Source: Rheinheimera oceanensis
GTDB taxonomy: Bacteria > Pseudomonadota > Gammaproteobacteria > Enterobacterales > Alteromonadaceae
Direction: 5' to 3'
Length of the DNA: 64,000 bases
NCBI RefSeq assembly: GCF_018831085.1
Contig: NZ_JAGPNM010000012.1
Coordinates: forward strand, 1 to 64,000
How positions within the stretch are numbered: position 1 is the first letter of the stretch; every line of letters begins with the position of its first letter. The notes below the pieces were generated by a model, which saw nothing but the letters and a program-made list of their open reading frames with translations, was not told where the DNA came from and did no database searches. The translations under genes were made by a program, and so were the position numbers. Below, one piece after another: positions 52,221 to 60,900 of the stretch.

Positions 52221-52685
52221 ATGTCCAAGGTTCAGGCTATTCCGGCAGGTTATAATGCGGTGCTGCCATATCTGGTAATTAAAAACGCGGCAGCGGCGCT
52301 GGATTTTTATCAGAACGCCTTTGGCGCAGAAACAATAATGCGCATGGATATGCCAGGCGGAGCCATAATGCATGCCGAAATGCGTATAGGCAGTGCGGTA
52401 TTTATGCTGAGCGAGCAAAGCGATGACTGGGGCAATAAAAGCCCGGATATGCTGGGTGACAGCCCGGTAACGCTGATGATATATGTGCCGGATGTTGATG
52501 CTTTTGTCGCGCGAGCGACCACAGCAGGCGCAACCCTTACCATGGCGGTATCCGATCAGTTTTGGGGCGATCGCAGTGGCTGCTTACTGGATCCGTTTGG
52601 CCACCGCTGGATGATTTCTACTCATATTGAAGATGTGTCTGAGCAGGAAATGGCAAAACGGGCGGCGCAGATGTTTGGCCAGTGA
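52221..52685 (+). CDS. PhnB-like VOC family protein
   Basis: About 154 residues. ATG 52218 and 52221 are adjacent; AAGGAG spacing slightly favours the second. VLPYLVIKNAAAALDFYQNAFGAETIMRM and CLLDPFGHRWMISTHIEDVS are the PhnB-type VOC blocks. Cytosolic. Despite the name, PhnB-like proteins have no proven phosphonate role. Converges with the GGDEF gene, 17 bases apart. Confidence 0.87.
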   Translation: MSKVQAIPAGYNAVLPYLVIKNAAAALDFYQNAFGAETIMRMDMPGGAIMHAEMRIGSAVFMLSEQSDDWGNKSPDMLGDSPVTLMIYVPDVDAFVARATTAGATLTMAVSDQFWGDRSGCLLDPFGHRWMISTHIEDVSEQEMAKRAAQMFGQ

Positions 52686-52702
52686 TCACGGCTAAACTTC
52701 GT

Positions 52703-53878
52703 TTAAGCTATTTCGCTGTGGAAGATACGGTAACCGCCACGGCCGGCGTTTTTCATTTGATACATGGCCGTGTCGGCTTTTTCCAACAGATCGCTAAAAG
52801 CTGCGCCATGCTCAGGGTATAGGCTGATGCCGATACTGGCACCAAGCTGATACGTCTTACCTTCGACAACGTAAGGTTGCTGCAGAGATTGCAGAATTTT
52901 TTCCGCAATGCCAGCAGCCTGGCTTTGCTGCTCTAACTGGGTAGCTATTACAACAAATTCGTCACCGCCAATACGGGCACAGATATCTGTACTGCGCAGG
53001 CAGGTTTGCATGCGCTGCGCCACTTCTTTGAGTACCAAATCTCCCACTTTGTGGCCGGCCTGGTCGTTTACCGGTTTAAACTTGTCCAGGTCAATATAAT
53101 ACAGTGCCAGAAACTGATGCGGCCGTGTGGCCAATTGCAGCGCCTTGCCAAACAAGGTATCCACATAACGTTTGTTGCTCAGCCCGGTTAACGGATCTTT
53201 ATATGCCAGCTCCAGCGCTTTGCTTTCTGATTCCAGCAGGCGTTGTTGAAACAGCGACAACACTGCGGCAATTAAGGCGGTGTACTGCATTACTACCAGA
53301 GCGGTGCCAATAATAAAGGCCATGGTGCGCCAGTCCTGATAGAGCATGCGCGAGATGGGAACAAATAACAGCCAGTGCAGCATCAACAGGGCGCAGGTCA
53401 GTATTATTGTTAGTTTAATACCGCGTTGCAGCGCTACGCTGCCGTACCAGACGGTAATAATAAATATCAGCAGGCAGACAGCATTAAACAACGCCAGGCC
53501 AAAGCTGTACACTGCAGTAGAGAACTGATAAAGATGAGCGTTTAGCAGCCATAGTTGCATTAACAGCACTACAAACAATAAAGTACGGCGGCTTAGCACG
53601 ACACCAAAAAAGCGCGCTGCTCCAATCAGTAACAGTAGTTTTTCCGTGATGCTAAGCAGGGCATACAATAGTTTAGCGAGGGCGGCATCATCAGCCTGTA
53701 CGTGCAAAAACGTTAACCTGGCGATAAAAGCCACAAATATGGCGGCGGCCCACCAGCCACAGCCCGGATTTGTGCGGGGTACCCTGCTGGCAAGCAGCAG
53801 TAAGACAAAAAATACAAAGTAAATTGCGCTACCTGCGCTGTGAACTATCTGAAACAGCATAAAAACCTGCACTTCCAT
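52703..53878 (-). CDS. Membrane diguanylate cyclase (GGDEF)
   Basis: 391 residues. Six or seven membrane helices fill residues 1-210 (an MASE-like sensor region of unclear class). The GGDEF domain follows: DPLTGLSNKRYVDTLF, LYYIDLDKFKPVNDQAGHKVGD, RIGGDEFVVIA with GGDEF at about 304-308. RSTD at about 295-298 is an intact product-inhibition I-site. It makes cyclic di-GMP at the inner membrane. The ATG at 53878 or at 53860 (MLFQIVH) could be the start. Confidence 0.92.
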   Translation of the reverse strand: MEVQVFMLFQIVHSAGSAIYFVFFVLLLLASRVPRTNPGCGWWAAAIFVAFIARLTFLHVQADDAALAKLLYALLSITEKLLLLIGAARFFGVVLSRRTLLFVVLLMQLWLLNAHLYQFSTAVYSFGLALFNAVCLLIFIITVWYGSVALQRGIKLTIILTCALLMLHWLLFVPISRMLYQDWRTMAFIIGTALVVMQYTALIAAVLSLFQQRLLESESKALELAYKDPLTGLSNKRYVDTLFGKALQLATRPHQFLALYYIDLDKFKPVNDQAGHKVGDLVLKEVAQRMQTCLRSTDICARIGGDEFVVIATQLEQQSQAAGIAEKILQSLQQPYVVEGKTYQLGASIGISLYPEHGAAFSDLLEKADTAMYQMKNAGRGGYRIFHSEIA

Positions 53879-54116
53879 CTGCTACCGTTGCTGCTGAAAA
53901 CCGGCCCATGCGCGGGTAACGGCTTATCTGCATAGCGGTTAGGCGGTGATCCATTTGCTCTGTTGTTAACAATAGTCAGTAGTGGCATAAGCGCAACTAT
54001 ATTTTACTGCCGGCGCTATATTTGCAAACTGTTGCTGTGCACGTTAATGTTTTACAGCAATAACGCCAGCGCGCCATAACCAGCGCGGCGCAGCATAACC
54101 AGGGCGAGAACATCAG

Positions 54117-55484
54117 ATGAAAATACATTTTAGTAAGGTTATATGGTTTGTTACGGCGATATCGGCAGTGCTGGCCTGTAGTGCTCTGCAGGCTAAACCA
54201 CAGCCGGCAACAGCAGCTTTTACGGTGTTTGATCAGGTGCATGTTTTACCGATGGATTCAGACCAACTGCTGCGTAATCAACGCGTACTGGTGCAGGGTG
54301 ATCGTATAGTTGCTGTTGGGCCGGCAGCAGAGCTGGCACTGCCGCAAGACGCTACGGTAATTGACGGCGCAGGCCGTTATCTGTTGCCTGGCCTGGCAGA
54401 GATGCACGGTCATGTACCGCCGATGGTTGATTTTAGCGGCATGCCGGCGCGTTATCTGGACGATGTGTTAATGCTGTATCTGGCCGGTGGAGTTACCACT
54501 GTGCGTGGCATGCTGGGGCATGATCAGCAATTACGCTTAAAAGACGATATTGCCAGTGGCAAACGGCTGGGGCCAACGCTGTATCTGGCCGGGCCCAGCT
54601 TTAATCAGAATACGGTTACTTCAACAGAGCAAGCGCGTGAGCGGGTGCGCCAACATAAACAACAAGGCTGGGATTTACTGAAAATTCATCCGGGTTTAAG
54701 CCTGGAACACTATCAGGCTATTGCCGATGAGGCGAAACAGCAAGGCATAGACTTTGCCGGCCATGTGCCGGATGCGGTAGGCATTGAGCAGGCTATTTTA
54801 CTTGGCAGCCGTACCATTGATCATCTGGATGGTTACATGGCAGCATTGGGCGGTTTTGACAAAGAGCTGACTGCCGCTGATATGGCACCACTGGTTGCGC
54901 TGAGTAAAAAGCATAATGTCGCCGTAGTACCAACCCAGGCACTGTGGCAAACCATTATCGGTGCTTCAGATGCTGCGCAGTTGCAAAGTTACGATGAACT
55001 AAAATATATGCCGGCGCGGGTTATCGCCGGTTGGCAGCGCTATGTGCAGCAACCAGGCGGAGCTTATTACAGCGGCGATACTGCGGCTTTGCATGCGCAA
55101 AACCGGCAGCGTTTGCTACGTGCGCTGTATGAAGCTGATGTCACTATCTTAATGGGCACTGATGCCCCCCAGCTTTATAGCGTACCGGGTTTGTCATTAC
55201 GCCGCGAGTTGCCGCTGATGGCTGCCGCCGGTATCAGCAATTACGACATTTTACGCAGCGGTACTGTGCTGGTGGGCGGGTATTTTGCTGATAAAGATCA
55301 GTTTGGCCAGGTAGCAGCAGGGCAACGCGCCGACTTACTGCTGGTAGACGGCAATCCGCTGGAAGACTTATCAGTACTGTATCAGCCTGCGGGTGTAATG
55401 GTACGCGGCCAGTGGTTAAGCCGGGCAACACTTGACAGCAAACTGGCAGAGATTGCTGCCGCGCGTCGGGCAGAAAATCAATAA
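54117..55484 (+). CDS. Exported amidohydrolase-family enzyme
   Basis: 455 residues, with a signal peptide to about 26 (CSALQA). FDQVHVLPMDSDQLLRNQRVLVQGDRIVAVGP is the N-terminal beta domain, and LLPGLAEMHGHVPP gives the HxH metal pair. FAGHVPDAVG and IDHLDGY supply later histidines, and ILMGTDAPQLYSVPG the final aspartate. The group includes imidazolonepropionase-like and dipeptidase-like periplasmic enzymes; the substrate is unknown. A kelch-gene relic lies just after its stop. Confidence 0.88.
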   Translation: MKIHFSKVIWFVTAISAVLACSALQAKPQPATAAFTVFDQVHVLPMDSDQLLRNQRVLVQGDRIVAVGPAAELALPQDATVIDGAGRYLLPGLAEMHGHVPPMVDFSGMPARYLDDVLMLYLAGGVTTVRGMLGHDQQLRLKDDIASGKRLGPTLYLAGPSFNQNTVTSTEQARERVRQHKQQGWDLLKIHPGLSLEHYQAIADEAKQQGIDFAGHVPDAVGIEQAILLGSRTIDHLDGYMAALGGFDKELTAADMAPLVALSKKHNVAVVPTQALWQTIIGASDAAQLQSYDELKYMPARVIAGWQRYVQQPGGAYYSGDTAALHAQNRQRLLRALYEADVTILMGTDAPQLYSVPGLSLRRELPLMAAAGISNYDILRSGTVLVGGYFADKDQFGQVAAGQRADLLLVDGNPLEDLSVLYQPAGVMVRGQWLSRATLDSKLAEIAAARRAENQ

Positions 55485-55487
55485 GGC

Positions 55488-55526
55488 TGGCAGATAAGCC
55501 CGGCCCCGGCACAGGTGTTAATCAGG
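55488..55526 (-). pseudogene. Duplicated footprint of a kelch gene 3' end
   Basis: The minus strand reads INTCAGAGLICQP, which aligns without gaps to the last residues of the kelch protein at 57162 (INTSARAWLISQP). About 30 of 39 bases agree. Beyond this both sides diverge. It is probably what remains of a second kelch gene, or a short duplicated end. Confidence 0.45.
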
Positions 55527-55597
55527 CTATCAGCATTGCGGCGCAAATATCAGGCCAGTGAAACAGTAAGGCACAAACTTTCGGTAGCGGAGCACAG

Positions 55598-56566
55598 ATG
55601 AAAAAGCAGTCAGGCATATTGGTATTACTAGTGGCATTAACGGCGTTGCTGCTGGCTGCTTGTATGAGTAGCGACAATACTTCAGCGCAAGCAAATGCTG
55701 GAGCACAACTGCTGCGGTTGGATTATAAAAGCAGTATAGATAATACCATACGGCAGTATTTTGTTTATTTACCTGCCGGTTACCAGCAAAGCAGTAACAA
55801 AAAATGGCCGGTAATGCTGTTTTTACACGGTAATGGCGAACGGGGTAATGGCCTTGATGAGTTGGATTACACCTTAATTCATGGCCCGCTATATGAAGCC
55901 TGGGTGCAAAAGCGTGACCTGCCGTTTATTATTGTGGTGCCACAACTGCATATGTTTGATATGGCTAAGTTAGCTTATATTGCTAACCGCTCGCCAGCTG
56001 ATATTCCCAAACGCTTATCAGATGGCGTACCGCCCCGGCCGGCTATGTTTGCGTCTGGCAGACCCATTGCACCGGCTGCAGTCGTGCACGATATGAGCAC
56101 CGTACCTGCACTGTTGCCAAATGGCTGGGAGCGGGCAGAGCAGGATGTGCTGGCCATATTGCAAAACGTGCAGGCAAGCTACCATACCGACGCCAGCCGG
56201 TTGTATTTAACCGGTATTAGTTATGGCGGCTTTGGCAGCTGGTTTATGGCCAGTAAGCACCCGCAGCTGTTTGCCGCTGTTGCACCGGTTGTTGGTTGGG
56301 GCCACCCGGATTTAATGCCGCCTATTGCACAAGAGAAAACCCCGCTGTGGGTGTTTGCCGCCGGGCGTGATTCAGCTATTAACAAAGACTACTTTTATCC
56401 TGGTATTGAAACCTTGCGCCAGCTTGGCCACAGCAATGTACGCTTTAGCATGTTAGAACAGGCCGAACATGACGCCTGGCGCCAGGTTTATGCCGGCCAG
56501 GATTTGTACAACTGGCTGTTGCAGCAACAAAAGCCGGTAGTGAGCCAAACAAAACATCAGCAATAA
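55598..56566 (+). CDS. Lipoprotein alpha/beta hydrolase (esterase D/phospholipase-like)
   Basis: 322 residues with a lipobox, ALLLAAC (cysteine near 22). Hydrolase features: WPVMLFLHGNGERGNG (oxyanion region), nucleophile in TGISYGGFGSWFMA, acid in VFAAGRDSAINKD and histidine in LEQAEHDAWRQVY. The group resembles the polyhydroxybutyrate-depolymerase/prolyl-oligopeptidase-like esterases. Membrane-attached in the periplasm or outer membrane. The YdeI-like gene follows by 15 bases and may be co-transcribed. Confidence 0.87.
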   Translation: MKKQSGILVLLVALTALLLAACMSSDNTSAQANAGAQLLRLDYKSSIDNTIRQYFVYLPAGYQQSSNKKWPVMLFLHGNGERGNGLDELDYTLIHGPLYEAWVQKRDLPFIIVVPQLHMFDMAKLAYIANRSPADIPKRLSDGVPPRPAMFASGRPIAPAAVVHDMSTVPALLPNGWERAEQDVLAILQNVQASYHTDASRLYLTGISYGGFGSWFMASKHPQLFAAVAPVVGWGHPDLMPPIAQEKTPLWVFAAGRDSAINKDYFYPGIETLRQLGHSNVRFSMLEQAEHDAWRQVYAGQDLYNWLLQQQKPVVSQTKHQQ

Positions 56567-56581
56567 CACATTGGACTTATT

Positions 56582-57136
56582 ATGACGTCAAACGACAGCT
56601 ACTCTGAGTTTACTGCCACAGTGTATCGTCCGGCGCAGTCAGACAATACGCTGCTGCAGGCTTTTGTGGTGCTGCCTAAGGCGGCCAGTGAAAAGCTACC
56701 CAGGCGGGGCAGAATAACGGTAAATGGTCATATCAACGGCGTGGCTTTTCAGGCCACACTGGAGCCGGATGGTCAGCTAAGCCACTGGTTAGCTTTAAGC
56801 GAACAGTTGCTTGAAGCAGCAGGAGCCAGCATTGGCAGTGGTGCCAACTTTGATATTAAAGCGGCAGAGCAAGAACCTGAACCTGAAGTACCAACCGATT
56901 TACAACAGGCGCTGGCTGTTTCACCTGAGGCTTGCGCAGTTTGGCATGACACGACAACTATTGCCCGGCTGGATTGGATCCATTGGATCACGTCAGCCAA
57001 ACAGGCGAAAACCCGGGCCAAGCGGGTAAGTGATGCCTGCAATATGCTGGCAGAGGGCAAGCGGCGGGTGTGTTGTTTCGACCCGTCCGGTTTTTACAGT
57101 AAGGCTTTTAGCGCTCCCAAAGCCGTTGAGTCCTGA
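56582..57136 (+). CDS. YdeI/OmdA-like protein with DUF1905 domain
   Basis: 184 residues. The N-terminal 95 form a DUF1905 beta barrel (LPKAASEKLPRRGRITVNGHINGVAFQATLEPDGQ). The C-terminal part (AVWHDTTTIARLDWIHWITSAKQAKTRAKRVSDACNMLAEGKRRVCCFDPSGFY) is the YdeI/OmpD-associated region. E. coli YdeI relatives have been linked to peptide or polymyxin tolerance, but the mechanism is unknown. It is cytosolic. Confidence 0.83.
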   Translation: MTSNDSYSEFTATVYRPAQSDNTLLQAFVVLPKAASEKLPRRGRITVNGHINGVAFQATLEPDGQLSHWLALSEQLLEAAGASIGSGANFDIKAAEQEPEPEVPTDLQQALAVSPEACAVWHDTTTIARLDWIHWITSAKQAKTRAKRVSDACNMLAEGKRRVCCFDPSGFYSKAFSAPKAVES

Positions 57137-57161
57137 TATTAATATTAGCTGGCAGATGTTG

Positions 57162-58307
57162 TTAAGGCTGACTGATAAGCCAGGCCCTGGCGCTAGTGTT
57201 AATTTGCGTGTCATAGCCGCCCAACAGCAGTACAGTGCCGTCGGCCAGCAGGGTGGCCGTGGCAAACTCCGGCGCAAGATCCAGCGCTGGCGACAACTGC
57301 TCAAAAAGGCCGCTTTGGGGATTTAAGTATTCAATATATTTAGCGCCACCGGCCACCAATACCCCGCCATCAGGCATCACGACCACAGCATCGGGTATTT
57401 TAAAACGCCTTTGTTGCATAGTTGGCCCGGCTGTAAAAACATTCGTTTTAGGGTCAAACCATTCTGTGCTGTTATGCCTGTTGTTGTCATTACCATCAGA
57501 GCCACCCAGCAGCAACACTCTGCCGTCAGGCAGTAGTACAGCAGCATGCTTTTGCCGCGCAGTTGTCATATTACCGGTTGGGCTAAAACTATTGCTGTGC
57601 GGGTTAAACAGCTCTGCAGTGTTCAATGCCATATCGCGCCGGCCCGGCCGGCCGCCGGTGATCAACACCCTGCCGTCCTGCAAAGTGGTGGCTGTATGGC
57701 CAAGGCGGGGTGTCTGCATAGCTCCCGCAGAGATAAAGCCAGCCGAGGCAGGATCATACCACTCTGCTGATGCCAGTGGCTGGAAGCCAACTGTCTGGCC
57801 ACCGCTTAACAGTATGCGGCCATCCTGCAGTTTGGCGGCAGTGGCAGCAGCCCGTGGCTGCAACATATTGGCAATGGGGCTAACCCCGTGGGTTGCCTGA
57901 TAGTGTTCTGCTTGGGCCGTGATCTGGCCGTTACTCCAGCCACCGGCTATTAATACAGTGTCATCGGCCAATAACTGCGCAATATGGCTATCCCGCGGCA
58001 TTGCCGGTGTACTCAGCGTGATAAAACGCTGCAAAGTGTGCTGATACAGAGCCATAGTTGTCGCTGGCGCATCACAGCGGTTACTGCAACCGCCACTGAT
58101 CAACACATCGCCATTGCTAAGCAATGTAGCCTGATGGGCCGCTCTGGCTTCTGTTATCGGCGCTATTGGCCGTAGTTGCAGCGAGCTGTGTTGATCGGCT
58201 GCACTCACACTATAGCTAACCAGCAGGGCTAAGCTGCTGATACAAATCAGATGATAAGTACGGCATACTATTGCTACCACCTTTGTCGGTATGGTTTTTA
58301 TTAGCAT
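57162..58307 (-). CDS. Exported kelch-repeat protein
   Basis: 381 residues, GGAG before the ATG, signal peptide to about 36 (SYSVSAAD). Six or seven kelch units follow, with repeated R..HTATLLQDGRVLITGG / MTTARQKHAAVLLPDGRVLLLGGSDG, giving a beta-propeller like that of galactose oxidase, without its copper ligands. A role in sugar or protein binding is likely. The C-terminus (ARAWLISQP) is duplicated at 55488-55526. A decayed regulator lies directly upstream, so its original control may be lost. Confidence 0.86.
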   Translation of the reverse strand: MLIKTIPTKVVAIVCRTYHLICISSLALLVSYSVSAADQHSSLQLRPIAPITEARAAHQATLLSNGDVLISGGCSNRCDAPATTMALYQHTLQRFITLSTPAMPRDSHIAQLLADDTVLIAGGWSNGQITAQAEHYQATHGVSPIANMLQPRAAATAAKLQDGRILLSGGQTVGFQPLASAEWYDPASAGFISAGAMQTPRLGHTATTLQDGRVLITGGRPGRRDMALNTAELFNPHSNSFSPTGNMTTARQKHAAVLLPDGRVLLLGGSDGNDNNRHNSTEWFDPKTNVFTAGPTMQQRRFKIPDAVVVMPDGGVLVAGGAKYIEYLNPQSGLFEQLSPALDLAPEFATATLLADGTVLLLGGYDTQINTSARAWLISQP

Positions 58308-58600
58308 GAACAGGCTCCATAGGCTGATAATCCCGATTCGGCAAAGGCTGGTGCTAGTGCTGTCAAACCCAGCGCCATAGCAGCATTAATTCTGAGTGTG
58401 CCCTGCGGTATTTGCTGTAGCTGTTGAATACGGGCTTTGCTGTCTTCAATCTGGCGCAGGATCTCACGATAACGCTGCAAGTAGTCGTTACCTGTCTGTG
58501 TTAGTTGCAACCTGCGGGTAGAGCGTTGTAGCAACCTGGTGCCAAGTGCAGCTTCCAGTGCAGTGATCTGCTTACTCAGCATTGATTTGCTGCACACCGC
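58301..58600 (-). pseudogene. Truncated LysR-family regulator
   Basis: The frame reads (AV)CSKSMLSKQITALEAALGTRLLQRSTRRLQLTQTGNDYL and on to PQGTLRINAAMALGLTALAP, then SGLSAYGACSC and stop. This is LysR sequence from the middle of the DNA-binding helix to the beginning of the effector domain. Both ends are missing: the first 25 or so residues are replaced by an ArsR fragment in another frame, and the effector domain is cut at the kelch gene start. Non-functional. Confidence 0.7.
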
Positions 58601-58763
58601 TGAGCAGTTTTGCCAAATAGCTACTGGCAGTAGGCGGCATAATATCGGCTTCCACTGCCAGTTTGGTTGCCGTTAAAGCTTTACCACTTAACAATGCCGT
58701 GAGCATTTTGGCGCGGGCATTATCACCAATCAGGTTGGCGACAACGGCAATATTCGGTTGCAT
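58572..58763 (-). pseudogene. Truncated ArsR-family regulator fused to the LysR remnant
   Basis: ATG 58763 has AGGAG eight bases upstream. The product MQPNIAVVANLIGDNARAKMLTALLSGKALTATKLAVEADIMPPTASSYLAKLL matches the front of ArsR winged-helix repressors, up to the recognition helix. It then runs GVQQINAE and stops at 58572, exactly where the LysR text starts in another frame. The wing and dimer helix are gone. It probably once controlled the divergent NIPSNAP/monooxygenase genes. Confidence 0.7.
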
Positions 58764-58883
58764 ATCAGTTACTCCTGTCGTTTCCAATAACGCCGAAACA
58801 GAGCTCCGGTCAGTTCGATGCTCATCGAAGTATAGCAATACAATCCCGTTACACTGGCACACAGCAAACAGGAGGAAATATTG

Positions 58884-59222
58884 ATGAGCATAACATGTTT
58901 TATTGAGTACCGGCTTGACCCGTTTAAGCTGGATTTATTTGCGCAGTACGCGCAAAACCGGGGCCACATGATCCCGGCCTGCGGTGGTGAACTGCTGGGC
59001 TATTTTTTACCGCACGAAGGCAGTAACGACAGGACTTTTGGCTTAATTAGTTTTTCCAGCCTGGCAAGTTACGAGACATCTCGGGCGAGATTGAAACAGG
59101 ATAGTGCAGCCAAACAGAACTTTGCCTTTGCCCGGCAGCATCAGTTTATTTTACAGGAATGGCGCTCGTTTATAGCGGTGGAGCCAACCACCTTTAATAA
59201 AGCCGCGCAGGTAGCGTTATGA
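58884..59222 (+). CDS. NIPSNAP family protein
   Basis: 112 residues from ATG 58884; AGGAGG is 6 to 8 bases upstream. CFIEYRLDPFKLDLFAQYAQNRGHMIPACGGELLGYFLPHEGSN is the NIPSNAP ferredoxin-like fold. Function unknown. Divergent from the broken ArsR gene, which likely once repressed it. Its TGA overlaps the ATG of the truncated monooxygenase (ATGA). Confidence 0.85.
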   Translation: MSITCFIEYRLDPFKLDLFAQYAQNRGHMIPACGGELLGYFLPHEGSNDRTFGLISFSSLASYETSRARLKQDSAAKQNFAFARQHQFILQEWRSFIAVEPTTFNKAAQVAL

Positions 59223-59356
59223 TTGCGGTGATATTTGAAGTAACGCCCATCACAGCGGGTAAAGACGGCTACTTTGCTATTGCTGCGCAACTGGCGCCCA
59301 TGCTCAGTACAATTTATACTGTAATACATTGTAGTTTGACAGGAGTATTGCCATGA
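59219..59356 (+). pseudogene. Truncated antibiotic-biosynthesis-monooxygenase-like gene
   Basis: ATG 59219 overlaps the NIPSNAP stop. The frame reads MIAVIFEVTPITAGKDGYF, AIAAQLAPMLSTI, the standard opening of ABM-domain proteins. After about 32 residues it runs into TVIHCSLTGVLP, i.e. the leader of the toxin-antitoxin genes, and stops. The remaining 70 or so residues of the domain are missing. The break coincides with the ParDE operator, suggesting that the module replaced the 3' part. Confidence 0.65.
59308..59333 (+). promoter_or_regulatory. Operator/promoter of the ParDE module
   Basis: TACAAT (59308-59313) and ATTGTA (59328-59333) are perfect inverted arms. TATACT (59315-59320) lies between them as a good -10. 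The antitoxin ATG is 20 bases downstream. The arrangement fits repression by the ribbon-helix-helix antitoxin. Confidence 0.5.
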
Positions 59357-59625
59357 GTGTTACCACGGTGCGGTTGCAGGCTGAAGTAGAGCAACAGCTG
59401 GAAGCGATTGCCAGCAAGCTGCAGCGCAGCAAAGGTTGGGTTATTAACGAAGCGCTGGCGCAATATATTGCCAAACAGCACAGCGAGCAGGCTCGCTGGC
59501 AGCAAACGCTGGCTGCAATGGCGTCGGCAGCCGATGGTAAAGTAGTCGATGCAGTTGAGGTGCACAGCTGGCTGGATAGCTGGGGTACAGAGCACGAGCA
59601 GGACGCACCGGATCTAACCAGGTGA
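59353..59625 (+). CDS. CopG/ParD-type ribbon-helix-helix antitoxin
   Basis: 90 residues. VTTVRLQAEVEQQLEAIASKLQRSKGWVINEALAQYIAKQ is the ribbon-helix-helix domain; the remainder is an acidic toxin-binding tail ending WLDSWGTEHEQDAPDLTR. AGGAG precedes the ATG. It overlaps the toxin gene by 4 bases (GTGA). Confidence 0.9.
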   Translation: MSVTTVRLQAEVEQQLEAIASKLQRSKGWVINEALAQYIAKQHSEQARWQQTLAAMASAADGKVVDAVEVHSWLDSWGTEHEQDAPDLTR

Positions 59626-59909
59626 AACTGGTTTACACCGTTGAAGCAGTGGAAGATTTAAAGCGGCTGCGACAGTTTATTGCAGAGCATAACCCTGCTG
59701 CAGCGCGCCGGATTGCCGCTGAGCTGATGGCAAAAATTAAGCTGTTAGCCGATTTTCCCGCCATCGGCGTACCGGTGGCTATGGCACCGGTGCCGGAGTC
59801 TTTGCGTGATATGGTGTTTGGTCATTATGTGGTGCGCTATTCAGTGCATAGCAACGCCATTATCATTTTACGGCTATGGCACTGTCTGGAAAATGAGCGA
59901 CAGCAATAA
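59622..59909 (+). CDS. ParE/RelE-superfamily toxin
   Basis: 95 residues beginning with GTG inside the antitoxin stop. VYTVEAVEDLKRLRQFIAEHNPAAARRIAAELMAKIKLLADFPAIGVP and MVFGHYVVRYSVHSNAIIILRLWHCLENE follow the ParE pattern: strand, two long helices, and a four-strand sheet with R and H near the end. ParE proteins poison gyrase, while RelE cuts mRNA; the RelE catalytic residues are not evident, so ParE is favoured. Confidence 0.88.
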   Translation: MKLVYTVEAVEDLKRLRQFIAEHNPAAARRIAAELMAKIKLLADFPAIGVPVAMAPVPESLRDMVFGHYVVRYSVHSNAIIILRLWHCLENERQQ

Positions 59910-59931
59910 GCCACATTTGGCCCCATCTTCA

Positions 59932-60804
59932 TTAAGCAATACTATGCAGTTGTTGCCGGGCGATGGCGGTAATTTGCTGGCGTAACTGCGCCATTAACGG
60001 GCTTTCGCTTTGCCAGTAATGCCAGTACAACGGGGTGTCCAGATGATAATCCGGTGTTAAATCAACCAACTGGTGAGTTTCCAGATAAGGCTGCATCTGT
60101 AATTCCGGCAGTAAGCCAAAACCCAACCCGGCCAGGGCGGCGCGTAAAAAACCTTCTGACGACGGGCATAAATGCGTTTGTTGCGGCGGCTGGCCGCAAA
60201 TATCCAAAAGGTACTGATGCTGCAGTTGGTCATCCTGATTAAACACCAGGCAAGGCGCCTGCGGCAGTTGCGTCAGCAGATCCTGCGTTAAGCGGTAGCG
60301 GTGGATAAAGTCCGGGCTGGCTACAGCGCGGTAACGCAGGGCACCCAACGCCTGCACCTTAGCGCCATTTACCGGCTGGCTGCTGGCGCAGAGACAGGCC
60401 ATCACATCGCCCTGTTTCATCCGTTTTAAACCAACCGACTGATCCTCCACTACAAAATCAAAACACAGCTGTGGGTAGTCCGGCAATACCAGTGCCTGCG
60501 GCAGCCAGGTCGCCAGTGAGTCGGCATTTACCGCCAGTCTTACGGTAGTAACACTGGTCGCTTCCAGCCCCAGCGCTGCTTCCATTTGCCGTACCTGCTG
60601 CAAGTGATTCAGTAGCCGCTGCCCGGCAGGCGTGGCTACCGGCGGGGCAGTGCGCAGCAATACCGGCTGGCCGGCAAGGGCTTCAAGCTGTTTAATACGG
60701 TGGCTGACCGCCGATTGCGTCAGGCACAGCAGTTTTGCTGCGCGTTCAAAGCCACCTTGTTCCACCACGGCAGATAGTGCCTGTAATAAGCGGTAATCAA
60801 TCAT
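59932..60804 (-). CDS. argP: LysR-family regulator ArgP
   Basis: 290 residues. MIDYRLLQALSAVVEQGGFERAAKLLCLTQSAVSHRIKQLE closely follows E. coli ArgP, and LAVNADSLATWLPQAL is an ArgP hallmark. ArgP senses lysine/arginine and activates argO, which lies divergently just across the intergenic region. The pairing settles the identity. It probably also controls lysine-related genes elsewhere. Confidence 0.92.
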   Translation of the reverse strand: MIDYRLLQALSAVVEQGGFERAAKLLCLTQSAVSHRIKQLEALAGQPVLLRTAPPVATPAGQRLLNHLQQVRQMEAALGLEATSVTTVRLAVNADSLATWLPQALVLPDYPQLCFDFVVEDQSVGLKRMKQGDVMACLCASSQPVNGAKVQALGALRYRAVASPDFIHRYRLTQDLLTQLPQAPCLVFNQDDQLQHQYLLDICGQPPQQTHLCPSSEGFLRAALAGLGFGLLPELQMQPYLETHQLVDLTPDYHLDTPLYWHYWQSESPLMAQLRQQITAIARQQLHSIA

Positions 60805-60900
60805 TAATTTAATTCATCTATGCGAAAAATAATTCGTTGGATTAATAGTAGTGTAGAAGGGTATGTTCTGCAGCAGATTTTTCTGCACAGGGTAAGCAGC

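Noticed and set aside
57235..57900. 221-codon ORF on the plus strand
   Set aside because: Exact antisense shadow of the kelch repeats; its own repeats (LPSGSSTAA, LPSCK) only mirror them.
60820..60900. Longer N-terminus for ArgO from ATG 60820
   Set aside because: The extra 27 residues are polar and absent from LysE/ArgO proteins, and this stretch must contain the ArgP-controlled promoter.
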